64,000 bases of DNA from an uncultured Treponema sp. (GCA_900319625.1 ONPD01000012.1:1-64000), one strand, 5' to 3'; positions 23,261-32,811 are shown, numbered from the stretch's first letter. Notes: generated from the sequence alone by a model not told the origin. A program made the numbers and translations.

Positions 23261-25183
23261 ATGGGTGGAAAAAATATTTTCAAATCTGCATTCAAAAGCG
23301 TTTATATTCCTGTAAAAAAGACAGCGCGCTGGTTCCGCCAGCTTAAAAAGCCGATGAGATATTTTACCGTGGGCTTATGCGCCTTTATTCTTTTTGACCT
23401 TTACCTGCTCTGGCACTTTTTTATGTACGGAAGCACAAGTCCTGTAAAGCTTGAGTTTACCGCTGACCGAACTGCAACTGAACTTTTTGCCCTGGATTCT
23501 CCTGCCCACAAGGGCCTGATTAAGCAGGCTGATTACGCCAGCTTTAAGTTTTCCGGCGAGCAGCTTGAAAAAATCATGCAGTCTTTTGATGCCTGCGGAA
23601 GCGCTGCCCTTGCTGTGCGCGTAAAGTTTCTTCCGACTTCTAAGCAGAAAAAGCTTTTTGAAAATGCAGTAGACCTGCCCCTGCAGTTTGGCTTTCTTGA
23701 AGCGTCTGATTTTACGGAAAAGGGAAAGTTTATCCACCAGTCCTTTGGCTCGGGTAACCGCCTGATTGTTCAGGGCAATATGAAAAACGCCTCTGAAATT
23801 CTTGATATTTCTATTGCCCTTAATAAAGATGATTTTTTGAGCGGCAGGTTTCCAAAGGGCTTTTTCGTTTTTTCTACCCTGCGAACCCGCATTGTAGCGG
23901 CCTGTGTGACGGACGCAATGCTGGGCTTTGACCTTTCTTCTGAAATTCCAAAATTCGGCTTTGCCTATAACGGCGGAAAAATTGATTTTACTGCAAAATC
24001 CTTTGATTTTTCCGGGGCGGCTACTGTTTTTAATCAGCGTTCTATGTCTCTTCCTCTGCCGGAACTCAGCGTGGGCCTTTATAATGTTCCAAATTACCGC
24101 TCGACTCTGGAAGAAAAGGTAAATGTAGAGCTCAATATTGGCGGCCAGCGCTTTTTTATAAACAACGTTTCTTCTGCAGGCCGGGTAGTGCTGCCTCTTG
24201 GCGGAGTAAAAAATCCTTTCAGCATGGCGGCTTTTTCTTCCAATAAAATGTGCGTTTCTGCCCTTTATATGAAGGTTTCTCCTTCCGCCTTTAATAAGGC
24301 TTCTTTTATTGTGGCTAACGACATCCGTCCGGCTTCCGGTGAAGTTTTGATTCCGGTTTCCACAGATCCGGGCTTTATCCTTGATTATGACCAGACAAAG
24401 TGGCGGGCTTCTGACTATGAGATTTTTGAATGGGACAGATTTTCCCGCATTCTCTTTTTTGATACAAAAAATTATGACGTTCAGGACAGATTTTTTACCC
24501 GCCTTGCATATTTTGTAGAAAAGGCCGGCTACAAGGGAAGTCTGCTTTCCAACGAGCAGCTTAAGGGAATGCACGGCTACAATGCCCACGATTACAGCGC
24601 AGAAAGCATGGCAAAGTTTTTTAATGCGGCTGTAGATTTACACTTCCGCCTGAACACGGAAGAGGAACTTCTAAAAAAGATTCTGATTGTAAATGGATTT
24701 TTTGAAGTGGAAGGGGACTATGTCCGCGCCAACGAGGGCGGTCTTGTTTCCATTTCCCGCGAAACTCCTGACTGGAGCCGCAAAAATCTCCTGGCTCACG
24801 AAGGCTGGCACACAATTTTCTTCCGCGATGAAGAATTCAGAAACTTTGTTGCGGCGGTTTACGGCACAATCGATTATGATTCCCGCCAGTTCTTGATTGA
24901 TTATTTCCGCTCTCAGCCTTCTCTTGGCTACGATACCGGCGACGAATATCTTATGCACAACGAGTTTATGGCCTACATCATGCAGCAGCCTATAAGCGAG
25001 GTTTCTAAATATTTTGTCCACCTTGCAAGCCGGGGAACGGTGATGGCGGCAACTCCTTACCTCTGCGCCTACATCCGACAGAACGAGGCCCGTGCCTTTG
25101 AGGATGCGGCCGGTATGATGAACGATTTTGTTTTTGACCGCTACGGAATTGTCTGCGGAAACATTTCGATTGTTTCGCGATAA
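23261..25183 (+). CDS. Membrane-anchored protein with a C-terminal HExxH metallopeptidase-like site
   Basis: The 640-residue protein has one N-terminal membrane span (~residues 33-54, RYFTVGLCAFILFDLYLLWH), so the rest faces the periplasm. Residues ~60-350 are beta-rich and unrecognised. The C-terminal third has LLAHEGWHTIFF with H513-E514-x-x-H517, and 51 residues further NEFMAYI offers E568 as a possible third zinc ligand, the spacing of gluzincin peptidases. It is not a family I can name; the metallopeptidase idea is inferred from the motif. The gene has a leaderless-type promoter and stands alone, converging with the MBL gene. Confidence 0.7.
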   Translation: MGGKNIFKSAFKSVYIPVKKTARWFRQLKKPMRYFTVGLCAFILFDLYLLWHFFMYGSTSPVKLEFTADRTATELFALDSPAHKGLIKQADYASFKFSGEQLEKIMQSFDACGSAALAVRVKFLPTSKQKKLFENAVDLPLQFGFLEASDFTEKGKFIHQSFGSGNRLIVQGNMKNASEILDISIALNKDDFLSGRFPKGFFVFSTLRTRIVAACVTDAMLGFDLSSEIPKFGFAYNGGKIDFTAKSFDFSGAATVFNQRSMSLPLPELSVGLYNVPNYRSTLEEKVNVELNIGGQRFFINNVSSAGRVVLPLGGVKNPFSMAAFSSNKMCVSALYMKVSPSAFNKASFIVANDIRPASGEVLIPVSTDPGFILDYDQTKWRASDYEIFEWDRFSRILFFDTKNYDVQDRFFTRLAYFVEKAGYKGSLLSNEQLKGMHGYNAHDYSAESMAKFFNAAVDLHFRLNTEEELLKKILIVNGFFEVEGDYVRANEGGLVSISRETPDWSRKNLLAHEGWHTIFFRDEEFRNFVAAVYGTIDYDSRQFLIDYFRSQPSLGYDTGDEYLMHNEFMAYIMQQPISEVSKYFVHLASRGTVMAATPYLCAYIRQNEARAFEDAAGMMNDFVFDRYGIVCGNISIVSR

Positions 25184-25190
25184 GACTGAA

Positions 25191-25751
25191 TTAAAGGCTG
25201 TCTTTCATTACTTCTTTCAGCGCACCCAGCGTTGAAAGGGGGCCGTGTCCCGGTAAAATGACCATTCTTTCATCCATAGAAAAAATCTTATTTCTGATAT
25301 TTGATTCCAGAATGAACTTTGAATAGCTGGAGTTTGTTGAACCTATTGTTCCCGCTCCAAGTACATCCCCTGTAAACAAAAGATTTTCTATTTTATATAC
25401 GATTGAATCTGAGGTGTGGCCCGGAACTGTCATATAGTCCACCGTGAGCTTTGCAATCTTCACGCTTCCGTCCCGCGAAATTACCGTGGTGTCGTCCTTG
25501 GCAACCTCCCAGTCGGCCGCGTAGATTTTAGGCGAGTAGATTTTTCTCAGGGTCGTGAGCCCGTGAACATGGCTTCCGTGATTGTGGGTAATGAGGATTC
25601 CCGAAATTGTAAGTTCGTTGTCTTCTATTTGAGAGATGATTTCGGCAGAGACCTTTCCCGGATCAATGATGATTGCTTCTTTTACCGCTTCATTTACAAC
25701 GATATAGCAGTTTGAAAATCCGCCGGGATTATGATGATAGTAAACTTTCAT
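25191..25751 (-). CDS. MBL-fold metallo-hydrolase (glyoxalase II-like) with altered metal motif
   Basis: The 186-residue protein has the metallo-beta-lactamase fold: AIIIDPG, THNHGSHVHG, VPGHTSDS, LLFTGDVL and PGHGP. The family motif HxHxDH reads HNHGSH, so the metal-2 aspartate is serine. The other ligands (histidines, the GD aspartate and the PGHG histidine) are present. Typical relatives hydrolyse thioesters such as S-lactoylglutathione; the substitution suggests a one-metal or altered enzyme. The start overlaps the stop of the pentapeptide-repeat gene by 4 bases (ATGA), so the two genes form an operon. Confidence 0.85.
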   Translation of the reverse strand: MKVYYHHNPGGFSNCYIVVNEAVKEAIIIDPGKVSAEIISQIEDNELTISGILITHNHGSHVHGLTTLRKIYSPKIYAADWEVAKDDTTVISRDGSVKIAKLTVDYMTVPGHTSDSIVYKIENLLFTGDVLGAGTIGSTNSSYSKFILESNIRNKIFSMDERMVILPGHGPLSTLGALKEVMKDSL

Positions 25752-26437
25752 TTTATATCTCCGTCTACGATTGAATTTCCAAAGGCAAGGGTATCTGCCT
25801 GTTCCGCGTGCAGCGGATCCTTAGCACTTCCGAAAACTGCCTCTCTTGTGTTGGACATTTTGAAGGAAACGTTTTCTCTGGATGCGCCGGAAAAAACTGT
25901 CTTTTTCAGGTTGCAGTTTCTGAAGGAGGTATCTACCAGGGTTGCATTGATAAAGCGGGTGGAGAAAAAGTCTGAGTTATCAAAAGAACACTGGAAGGCC
26001 TTGGCGCCGTTGAAGTTGCACTGAAGCATATCGCTGGCATTAAAAAGGGTATGAGTGAAGGTGCAGCAGGAAAAGGTGGTAAAAATGCTGTTATTTTGAA
26101 TGAAATTGCAGTCGTTGAAAAAGGCAAAGTCAAAAACTGAGATTCTGAAGAGGGTATTTTCCCATTTGATGTTCTGGAAGGTGCAGTGGGAAAAATCACA
26201 GCCGAAGAATTTCTTGTTTGAAAAGTCTATGTCTTTAAAAATCATTCCGCGGGCATTCAGTCCGATGATTTTTTCATTGTTTCTGATGTAATTAAGGATT
26301 GCAGACTGGGCAAGTCCCGGATCTGGGGCGTGGTCAAGACAGTAGCCCTTTCCATTGATAAGGTTTCCGTTTTCGTCAAAGGATGAAAGAGCATTATTTT
26401 TGCAGATGTTTACAAGGCACTTGTTGATTGTGAACAT
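25748..26437 (-). CDS. Pentapeptide-repeat protein
   Basis: The 229-residue protein has a short N-terminal region with four cysteines (NKCLVNICKNN, GYCLDHAP) and then, from residue ~65, right-handed beta-helix pentapeptide units such as MIFKDIDFSNKKFFGCDFSH, CTFQNIKW, CSFDNSDFFSTRFINATL and FRNCNLKKTVFSGAS. The function is unknown. Some family members mimic DNA and protect gyrase, most are uncharacterised. TATAAT lies 6 bases before ATG 26437. It is co-transcribed with the MBL-fold gene. Confidence 0.85.
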   Translation of the reverse strand: MFTINKCLVNICKNNALSSFDENGNLINGKGYCLDHAPDPGLAQSAILNYIRNNEKIIGLNARGMIFKDIDFSNKKFFGCDFSHCTFQNIKWENTLFRISVFDFAFFNDCNFIQNNSIFTTFSCCTFTHTLFNASDMLQCNFNGAKAFQCSFDNSDFFSTRFINATLVDTSFRNCNLKKTVFSGASRENVSFKMSNTREAVFGSAKDPLHAEQADTLAFGNSIVDGDIK

Positions 26438-26501
26438 AAGATTATTATAATGCGGTCAGCGTCGTTTTGCAATTTATCTGGATTTTCGTTATTATATGCC
26501 T
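26438..26501. promoter_or_regulatory. Divergent leaderless promoters (pentapeptide gene and murI)
   Basis: On the - strand TATAAT (26449-26444) lies 6 bases before ATG 26437. On the + strand TATTAT (26490-26495) lies 6 bases before ATG 26502. This favours 26502 over the ATG at 26496, which would begin before the predicted transcript. Confidence 0.55.
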
Positions 26502-27356
26502 ATGTCTGTTGATTTTGCCTTTCTTGATTCAGGAACCGGAGGGATTCCTTACATGAATTATTTGAAGCAGAAGTGTCCGGGGGCGGATTGTGTCTATGTT
26601 GCCGACACAAAGAATTTTCCCTACGGCCAGAAATCTGCTGCCCAGATAACAGACTGCGTTATTTCCATCTGTGGAAAGATTATAAAGCGCTTTGAACCAA
26701 AGACTATTGTAATTGCCTGTAACACTATGAGCGTTAATGCCCTAGATGCGGTAAGAAAGGCTTTTCCCGGCGTTAATTTTGTGGGCACTGTGCCTGCCAT
26801 AAAACTTGCGGCCGGTATTTCTAAAAAACGCCGCATAGGACTTCTTGCCACAAATTCAACTGTAAATCATCCATATAATAAGAAGTTAAAAGAAGATTTT
26901 GCATCTGACTGTCAGCTTATTTGCCGCGGCGATGCGGATTTAATTTCCTTTATTGAACACGAAAGCTTTACTGCTGATAAAAAGCAGATTCTGGCAGCGG
27001 TCGCTCCTGCGGTTGATTTTTTCCGAAAGGAAGACTGTGACGTTATTATTTTAGGCTGTACTCATTTTTTAAATATTGCCTCTGAGATTCAGGAGGTTTG
27101 CGGCACTGACATTAGGGTTGTGGACTCTAAGGAAGGTGTGGTGAATCATGCTCTGGAGATTTCCGGGGTTTTAGGGGCGGAGCCCCTAGGCGAAGGGGTA
27201 GCGGACAAGACCGCAGCGCAGCGAGGACTTGGGAGCGAGGGGAAGACTTTCCCCTCTTCTGAACTCTATATCACCGGTTTTACTGAAAAAAAAGATGAAA
27301 AAGAGTATGATGTAATCTGTAAACGTTTTGGACTTGTGTTCAAAAATATTATATAA
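26502..27356 (+). CDS. murI: Glutamate racemase with a repeat-derived insertion
   Basis: MurI makes D-glutamate for peptidoglycan. It shows FLDSGTGG, DTKNFPYG, the first catalytic cysteine in IACNTMS and the second in LGCTHF, with good length for the catalytic core. Near the C terminus about 30 residues (~222-252, AEPLGEGVADKTAAQRG...) have no counterpart in the family and are encoded by a copy of a G+C-rich dispersed repeat also found at 15713-15792. The frame stays open and the C-terminal helix (DVICKRFG) follows. The start is placed at 26502 because the -10 box TATTAT lies 6 bases before it. Confidence 0.92.
   Translation: MSVDFAFLDSGTGGIPYMNYLKQKCPGADCVYVADTKNFPYGQKSAAQITDCVISICGKIIKRFEPKTIVIACNTMSVNALDAVRKAFPGVNFVGTVPAIKLAAGISKKRRIGLLATNSTVNHPYNKKLKEDFASDCQLICRGDADLISFIEHESFTADKKQILAAVAPAVDFFRKEDCDVIILGCTHFLNIASEIQEVCGTDIRVVDSKEGVVNHALEISGVLGAEPLGEGVADKTAAQRGLGSEGKTFPSSELYITGFTEKKDEKEYDVICKRFGLVFKNII
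27167..27262 (-). repeat. G+C-rich dispersed repeat, copy 2 (inside murI)
   Basis: Its reverse complement shares GGGGAAAG-CTTCCCCT, CGCTACCCCTTCGCCTAGGG and GCCCCTAAAACCCC with the intergenic copy at 15713-15792. It lies in frame in murI and encodes a linker-like peptide. Confidence 0.8.
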
Positions 27357-27374
27357 CGTAAAAGGGAAGAAATT

Positions 27375-28220
27375 ATGAAAAAAATTATTTCTGGTAAAGT
27401 TCGCGAAGTTTATGATCTGGAAGACGGACGCATGGTTATTGTTACTACTGACCGTCTTAGTGCATTTGATGTAATTCTGCCTACTTTGATTAAGGACAAG
27501 GGTAAGGTTTTGAATGCTCTTTCGAACTTTTGGTTTGATTACACCGGCGACATCGTAAAAAATCACATGATTTCTTCTGATTTGAAGGATATGCCTGCTG
27601 AATTCCAGAAGCCTGAATACGAAGGACGCACTATTCTTGTAAAGAAGCTCAAGATGATTCCTTACGAGGTTATTGTCCGCGGTTATATGTTCGGTTCTAT
27701 GTACGAGGCTTACAAGAAGGGCGAGCCTTTTCTTGGTCACAAGTTTGATAAGGAATATAAAGAGGCTGAAAAGCTGGCTGAACCTATCTGTACCCCTTCT
27801 ACAAAGGCTAAGGAAGGTCACGATATCAACGTTACCTGCCAGTACATGAAGGATGACCTTGGCGAAGAGCTTGGTTCTAAAATCGAAAAGACTGCAATTG
27901 CCGTTTACAAAAAATGCTATGAGCACGCTTACAAAAACGGAATCATCATCGCTGATACTAAGTTTGAGTTTGGTTTGGACGAAAACGGCGAGCTTGTTCT
28001 TGCTGACGAAGTTCTTACACCGGACAGCAGCCGCTTCTGGGATTTGAGCAAATACGAGGTTGGTGGAAGCCCAGCTAGCTACGACAAGCAGTTTGTCCGC
28101 GACTGGCTCAAGGCTAACAATTTGGCTGGAGACCCTAATATTAAGGAAATCCCTGCCGACGTTGCCGAAAAAACAAGCGCTATCTATAAAGAGTGCCAGA
28201 CAAAAATCTGTCATAAGTAA
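27375..28220 (+). CDS. purC: Phosphoribosylaminoimidazole-succinocarboxamide synthase
   Basis: The 281-residue SAICAR synthetase joins aspartate to CAIR with ATP in purine synthesis. It begins with ISGKVREVYDLEDGRMVIVTT (residues 5-25), then DRLSAFDVILP, IPYEVIVRGY, a long TPSTKAKEGHD and DEVLTPDSSRFW, all family signatures. The form is the longer SAICAR type with an extra middle loop. Start chosen from AAGGGAAG 7 bases before ATG 27375. It lies 18 bases after murI and may be co-transcribed. Confidence 0.96.
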   Translation: MKKIISGKVREVYDLEDGRMVIVTTDRLSAFDVILPTLIKDKGKVLNALSNFWFDYTGDIVKNHMISSDLKDMPAEFQKPEYEGRTILVKKLKMIPYEVIVRGYMFGSMYEAYKKGEPFLGHKFDKEYKEAEKLAEPICTPSTKAKEGHDINVTCQYMKDDLGEELGSKIEKTAIAVYKKCYEHAYKNGIIIADTKFEFGLDENGELVLADEVLTPDSSRFWDLSKYEVGGSPASYDKQFVRDWLKANNLAGDPNIKEIPADVAEKTSAIYKECQTKICHK

Positions 28221-28224
28221 GGAA

Positions 28225-28375
28225 AAATGCGGAGCAGAGGTTCGGACTTTGCGACGCATTGAACGCGATAAAGGAATTAAGTACGGCGCATTCAGAGCAG
28301 GCGTAAGCCTGCGGCGAGCGTTCACCGCAGAGCAAAGTTCGGTTCTCTGCGGGAGCATTTTTTTTATTTTTGTAA
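28225..28375 (+). terminator. Long hairpin region ending in a T run after purC
   Basis: GCGGAGCAGAGGTTCGGACT near 28230 pairs imperfectly with AAAGTTCGGTTCTCTGCGGG near 28330. The closing segment is followed by AGCATTTTTTTT. A smaller hairpin (GCAGGCGTAAGCCTGC) lies inside. It probably acts as a terminator built from a dispersed repeat. Confidence 0.55.
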
Positions 28376-28398
28376 GGAGTTTTTGTTTTTTTTGATTT

Positions 28399-29124
28399 AT
28401 GCTTAGACTGTGGTTTATCGTAATTGTTTCATTACCTTCAATTTTCAGCTTTGTCTTCATCAGCTGGGTAATCCGCGTTTTCAGAAAAATCCTTTCTGAA
28501 AAATTCTGCTATAAGATTGCCAAGAGGACTCTGCTCAAAATCATGAAGCGGGGTAGAATTTCTACCGAGGTTATCGGAAAGGAAAATCTTCCGGCAGAGG
28601 GCGGTTACGTTATGTATTCAAACCACCAGGGCAAATACGATGCCGTAGGTATTATCTACGGCCACGAATCTCCCTGCACAATTCTGATGGATAAAAAACG
28701 GTCAAAGCTTCCTATTATGAAGGAATTTTTGACCATTATCCGCGGAAAGGGACTGGATTCTTCCAACATTAAAAAGCAGATTGCTACTATTAATAAGGTT
28801 GCGGACGAGGTTAAGGCGGGACGAAAATATATCGTTTTTCCTGAGGGCGGCTACAACCACAATCACAATAATATTTCGGACTTTAAGCCGGGGGCATTTA
28901 AAATCGCAACTAAGTCAAAAAGCCCTATTGTGCCGGTTGTTGTGATTGATTCTTACAAGCCTTTTGAAATCAACTCTCTTGCTCCTGTAAAAACTAAGGT
29001 TGTTTTTCTTGAGCCTTTTTACTACGAGGATTATAAGGGTATGACTTCCATTCAGATTGCCCGGATTGTTCACGACCGCGTGGTGGAAGGTATGAAAAAA
29101 TACAGTGGCACTTCACAAAATTAA
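28399..29124 (+). CDS. plsC: 1-acyl-sn-glycerol-3-phosphate acyltransferase family protein
   Basis: The 241-residue protein has an N-terminal membrane anchor (WFIVIVSLPSIFSFVFISWV) and the acyltransferase motifs NHQGKYD (HX4D catalytic pair) and FPEGGYN (glycerol-phosphate binding). It should make phosphatidate from lysophosphatidate on the inner face of the membrane. AAGGAG lies about 18 bases before the ATG, farther than usual, so the start is a little uncertain. Confidence 0.88.
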   Translation: MLRLWFIVIVSLPSIFSFVFISWVIRVFRKILSEKFCYKIAKRTLLKIMKRGRISTEVIGKENLPAEGGYVMYSNHQGKYDAVGIIYGHESPCTILMDKKRSKLPIMKEFLTIIRGKGLDSSNIKKQIATINKVADEVKAGRKYIVFPEGGYNHNHNNISDFKPGAFKIATKSKSPIVPVVVIDSYKPFEINSLAPVKTKVVFLEPFYYEDYKGMTSIQIARIVHDRVVEGMKKYSGTSQN

Positions 29125-29137
29125 GTTACACTAAAGA

Positions 29138-29172
29138 TTGTAACTCCCTGCAATTTTATGTATAATGCCGTC
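29138..29172 (+). promoter_or_regulatory. Leaderless promoter of icd
   Basis: TTGTAA (29138-29143), a 17-base spacer and TATAAT (29161-29166) are followed by 6 bases and the ATG at 29173. The expected first transcribed base is the A of ATG. An alternative upstream ATG at 29158 falls before the -10 box and can be excluded. Confidence 0.75.
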
Positions 29173-30384
29173 ATGGCAAAAATTCAGATGAAAAATGCCA
29201 TCGCAGAGCTCGATGGCGACGAAATGACTCGTGTTTTATGGAAAGTGATTAAGGATGAACTTCTTAATCCCTTTGTTGACTTAAAGACAGAATACTACGA
29301 TCTGGGACTCAAAAGCCGCGATGATTCGGACGACAAAATTACTTACGAAGCTGCCGCCGCAATCAAACGTCTTCATGTCGGAGTAAAATGTGCCACAATC
29401 ACATCTAATCAGGCACGCGTAGAAGAATATCATCTTAAACAGCTCACTCCGTCTCCAAACGGAATTATCCGCGCTGAACTTGACGGAACTGTTTTTCGCG
29501 AGCCGATTTTTGTCAGCAATGTTCACGGAACTGTAAGCTGCTGGAAAAAGCCTATTGTTCTTGGCCGTCACGCATACGGCGACGTTTACAAAAATACAGA
29601 AATAAAAACTCCTTGCGCAGGAAAGGCTGAACTTGTATTTACAGGTGCAGACGGAAAAGAAATCCGCAAGCTGATTAAAGATATGCCGGGACCTGGAATC
29701 ATTCAGGGAATCCACAACCTTGATGACTCAATCGAAAGCTTTGCCCGCTGCTGCCTTACATACGCCCTTGACCGCAAAATCAGCGTTTGGTTTGGCGCAA
29801 AAGACACAATTTCAAAAACTTACGACGGAAATTTCAAGGCAATCTTCAACCGCGTTTACGAAGAAGAATTCAAGGCTAAGTTTGAAGCTGCCGGAATCGA
29901 ATACTTCTACACTCTGATTGACGATGCAGTAGCACGCGTTATGAGAAGCGAAGGCGGTTTCATGTGGGCCACAAAGAACTATGATGGCGACGTTATGTCC
30001 GACATGATTGCTTCAGCCTGCGGAAGCCTGGCCATGATGACATCAGTTCTTGTTAGCCCGGACGGAAACTTTGAATATGAAGCTTCGCACGGAACTGTTC
30101 AGAAGCACTATTACCGCTACCTTAAGGGAGAAAAAACTTCTACAAACCCTGTAGCGACAATTTTTGCCTGGACGGGAGCTCTTGCAAAACGCGGCGAAAT
30201 GGACGGAACTCCAGAGCTGGTAGACTTTGCAAAGAAGCTTGAAAAAGCAACACTCGGAACAATCGAAGAGGGCTACATGACAGGCGACATCGCCCGCATC
30301 GCAGAACCTGCCGCTAAGAAAGTGCTTAACAGCTGGGAATACATTGCGGCTATTAGAGAAAGACTTGAGAAGGAGGTTCTCTAA
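29173..30384 (+). CDS. icd: NADP-type isocitrate dehydrogenase
   Basis: The 403-residue enzyme oxidises isocitrate to 2-oxoglutarate. It is the homodimeric type II (eukaryote-like) form: AELDGDEMTRVLW, TITSNQARVEEY, TPSPNGIIRAELDGTVFREP, the YTLIDDAVARVMRSEGG metal-binding region, and EASHGTVQKHYYRYLKGEKT with STNPVATIFAWT for the coenzyme. It stops one base before the aconitase gene, consistent with an operon making 2-oxoglutarate for glutamate synthesis. No citrate synthase is visible in this window. Confidence 0.96.
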   Translation: MAKIQMKNAIAELDGDEMTRVLWKVIKDELLNPFVDLKTEYYDLGLKSRDDSDDKITYEAAAAIKRLHVGVKCATITSNQARVEEYHLKQLTPSPNGIIRAELDGTVFREPIFVSNVHGTVSCWKKPIVLGRHAYGDVYKNTEIKTPCAGKAELVFTGADGKEIRKLIKDMPGPGIIQGIHNLDDSIESFARCCLTYALDRKISVWFGAKDTISKTYDGNFKAIFNRVYEEEFKAKFEAAGIEYFYTLIDDAVARVMRSEGGFMWATKNYDGDVMSDMIASACGSLAMMTSVLVSPDGNFEYEASHGTVQKHYYRYLKGEKTSTNPVATIFAWTGALAKRGEMDGTPELVDFAKKLEKATLGTIEEGYMTGDIARIAEPAAKKVLNSWEYIAAIRERLEKEVL

Positions 30385-32613
30385 ATGAAACTTTGGGAAA
30401 CTGGTGCAGTTTATAAAGACGGAAAACTTACTGCTGCGGCATCAAAGGATGCTGAAGGCGCAAAAAAGACAATTGCATACTCAATTTTAACTGGTCACAA
30501 TACTTCGGGTGATGATGCAAAATTAAAAATCAAGTTCGACAAAATTACTTCTCACGATATTACTTACGTCGGAATCATTCAGACTGCCCGCGCTTCGGGA
30601 CTGGAAAAATTTCCGCTTCCATACGTTCTTACAAACTGCCACAACTCGCTTTGTGCGGTAGGGGGAACAATCAACGAAGATGATCATATGTTCGGTCTTA
30701 CCTGTGCCCAGAAGTACGGCGGAATCTACGTGCCTCCTCATATGGCAGTTATCCATCAGTTTGCCCGTGAAATGCTTGCCCGCTGCGGCGACATGATTCT
30801 TGGTTCAGACAGCCATACACGTTACGGTGCCCTTGGTACAATGGCAATCGGTGAAGGCGGCGGAGAACTTGCAAAGCAGCTTTTGAACAAAACTTATGAT
30901 GTAGCTTATCCTGGAGTTGTTGCTGTTTATTTGACTGGTACTCCGGTACCGGGAGTTGGCCCTCAGGACGTTGCCCTTGCAATCATCAAGGCTGTTTTTG
31001 ATAACGGCTATGTAAAAAATAAGGTAATGGAATTTGTTGGTCCTGGCGTTGCAAATCTTTCTGCTGATTTTCGTATCGGCGTTGACGTTATGACAACAGA
31101 AACTACCTGTCTTTCTTCTATCTGGAAAACTGATTCAAAGGTTGAAGAGTGGTATGCAGTTCACGGTCGAGCAGGGGACTACAAGGAATTAAATCCTGGA
31201 GAAGGCGCTTACTATGACGGCGCAATCGAAATTGACTTGAGCGAAATCCGCCCAATGATTGCCATGCCTTTCCATCCTTCTTGCGCTTACACAATTGATG
31301 AAGTAAACAAGAATCTTATGGATATTCTTGACGCTACAGAAAAACGCGCAAAGGTTTCATTTGGTGATAAAGTAAACTTCACTCTTAAAAACAAGGTAAT
31401 CGACGGAAAGCTTTACGTTGATCAGGGTGTAATTGCCGGTTGTGCCGGTGGTGGATTTGAAAACATCTGTGCCGCAGCCGACATTTTGAAAGGAAAGGAC
31501 TCCGGTAACGGAAAATTCCTTTTGAACGTTTATCCTGCTTCTATGCCGGTTTATATGGAACTTATGAAGAACGGTGCCTTTGGAGCTTTGATTGATGCGG
31601 GTGCTATCGTTAAGACTGCCTTCTGCGGACCTTGTTTTGGTGCCGGAGATACTCCTGCAAACGGAGCCTTCTCTATCCGTCATTCAACCCGTAACTTCCC
31701 TAACCGCGAAGGTTCAAAAATCCAGAGCGGTCAGCTTTCTTCTGTTGCCCTTATGGATGCCCGCTCTATTGCCGCAACTGCCGCAAACAAAGGCTTCCTT
31801 ACTCCAGCTACAGAATACGATACAGAATTCAGCGGAAAGAAATACTTCTTTGACAAGGCAATCTACGAAAAACGCGTTTACGATTCAAAGGGAGTGGCTC
31901 ATCCGGAAGTTGAAATCCAGTTTGGTCCTAACATTAAAGACTGGCCGGAGCAGAAGGCTTTGGCAGACGATATTTTGATTAAGGTTGTTTCAGAAATCCA
32001 CGACCCAGTTACAACAACTGATGAACTTATTCCTTCAGGTGAAACTTCATCCTTCCGCTCAAATCCTCTTGGTCTTGCTGAGTTTACTTTGAGCCGCAAG
32101 GATCCTGCTTACGTTGGCCGTGCAAAGGCTGTCCGTGATTTGTCTGATGATGTTAAAAAGGAACTTGCCGCAGCCGCTTCTGCAATCGACAAGGCAAAAC
32201 CTGAACTTGCAGGCCGTGCCGCAAAAGCTGGAACTGGTTCTACAATCTTTGCAGTAAAACCTGGTGATGGTTCTGCCCGTGAACAGGCTGCAAGCTGCCA
32301 GCGCGTACTTGGCGCTTCTGCAAACATTGCAAATGAATATGCAACAAAACGCTACCGCTCTAATCTTATCAACTGGGGTATGCTTCCATTTGTTTATAAA
32401 GAGGGCGACAAAAATCTTCCTTTTGCCAACGGCGATTACGTTTTCATTCCTGGCGTAAAGAAGATGATTGAAGAAAAGCTTCCTTCAATTAAAGCTTACG
32501 CAGTAAAGGCTGACGGTAAGGTAAACGAGTTTGAACTTAGCGTTGGGGATTTGACCGACGACGAGCGCAAGATTATTCTGGCTGGTTGTTTGATTAATTT
32601 CTATAGAAACTAG
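30385..32613 (+). CDS. Aconitase-family hydratase
   Basis: The 742-residue protein has the aconitase fold: [34 protein letters not shown], a 4Fe-4S site with C414-x-x-C417 in [13 protein letters not shown], and the swivel-domain region ([11 protein letters not shown]). It converts citrate to isocitrate or acts on a related acid. It is of the YbhJ/mitochondrial-like hydratase type. AAGGAGG before ATG 30385 and the immediate junction with icd suggest an operon. A strong terminator follows. Confidence 0.9.
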   Translation: MKLWETGAVYKDGKLTAAASKDAEGAKKTIAYSILTGHNTSGDDAKLKIKFDKITSHDITYVGIIQTARASGLEKFPLPYVLTNCHNSLCAVGGTINEDDHMFGLTCAQKYGGIYVPPHMAVIHQFAREMLARCGDMILGSDSHTRYGALGTMAIGEGGGELAKQLLNKTYDVAYPGVVAVYLTGTPVPGVGPQDVALAIIKAVFDNGYVKNKVMEFVGPGVANLSADFRIGVDVMTTETTCLSSIWKTDSKVEEWYAVHGRAGDYKELNPGEGAYYDGAIEIDLSEIRPMIAMPFHPSCAYTIDEVNKNLMDILDATEKRAKVSFGDKVNFTLKNKVIDGKLYVDQGVIAGCAGGGFENICAAADILKGKDSGNGKFLLNVYPASMPVYMELMKNGAFGALIDAGAIVKTAFCGPCFGAGDTPANGAFSIRHSTRNFPNREGSKIQSGQLSSVALMDARSIAATAANKGFLTPATEYDTEFSGKKYFFDKAIYEKRVYDSKGVAHPEVEIQFGPNIKDWPEQKALADDILIKVVSEIHDPVTTTDELIPSGETSSFRSNPLGLAEFTLSRKDPAYVGRAKAVRDLSDDVKKELAAAASAIDKAKPELAGRAAKAGTGSTIFAVKPGDGSAREQAASCQRVLGASANIANEYATKRYRSNLINWGMLPFVYKEGDKNLPFANGDYVFIPGVKKMIEEKLPSIKAYAVKADGKVNEFELSVGDLTDDERKIILAGCLINFYRN

Positions 32614-32621
32614 GTTAAAGT

Positions 32622-32653
32622 AAAAAGGCTTCGGAAAATCCGAAGCCTTTTTT

Positions 32654-32654
<1 letters not shown>
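32622..32654 (+). terminator. Intrinsic terminator after the icd-acn operon
   Basis: A 12-bp perfect stem, AAAGGCTTCGGA/TCCGAAGCCTTT, with a 3-base loop is followed by TTTT. It meets the 3' end of the convergent tRNA gene. Confidence 0.85.
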
Positions 32655-32727
<73 letters not shown>

Positions 32728-32776
32728 AAAAGACTTCATAATCATATCTAAAAATTCCCTTTTGAGCAATTAGAAG

Positions 32777-32811
32777 TTGTTTTTTATTTTAATTCGGCGT
32801 AAAATTCACTT
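32777..32811 (+). promoter_or_regulatory. Leaderless promoter of cdd
   Basis: TTGTTT (32777-32782), a 17-base spacer and TAAAAT (32800-32805) are followed by 6 bases and ATG 32812. There is no ribosome-binding site. Confidence 0.65.

Noticed and set aside
23375..24589. 404-residue open frame on the minus strand
   Set aside because: It is fully antisense to the HExxH protein gene, has no motif and is basic/low-complexity; it is a codon-bias shadow.
27186..28460. 424-residue open frame on the minus strand over purC and murI
   Set aside because: It is antisense to purC, whose identity is certain, and crosses repeats and gene borders; no protein family is visible.
29158..29172. Upstream ATG as the start of isocitrate dehydrogenase
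   Set aside because: It precedes a canonical -10 box; family members begin at the later ATG.
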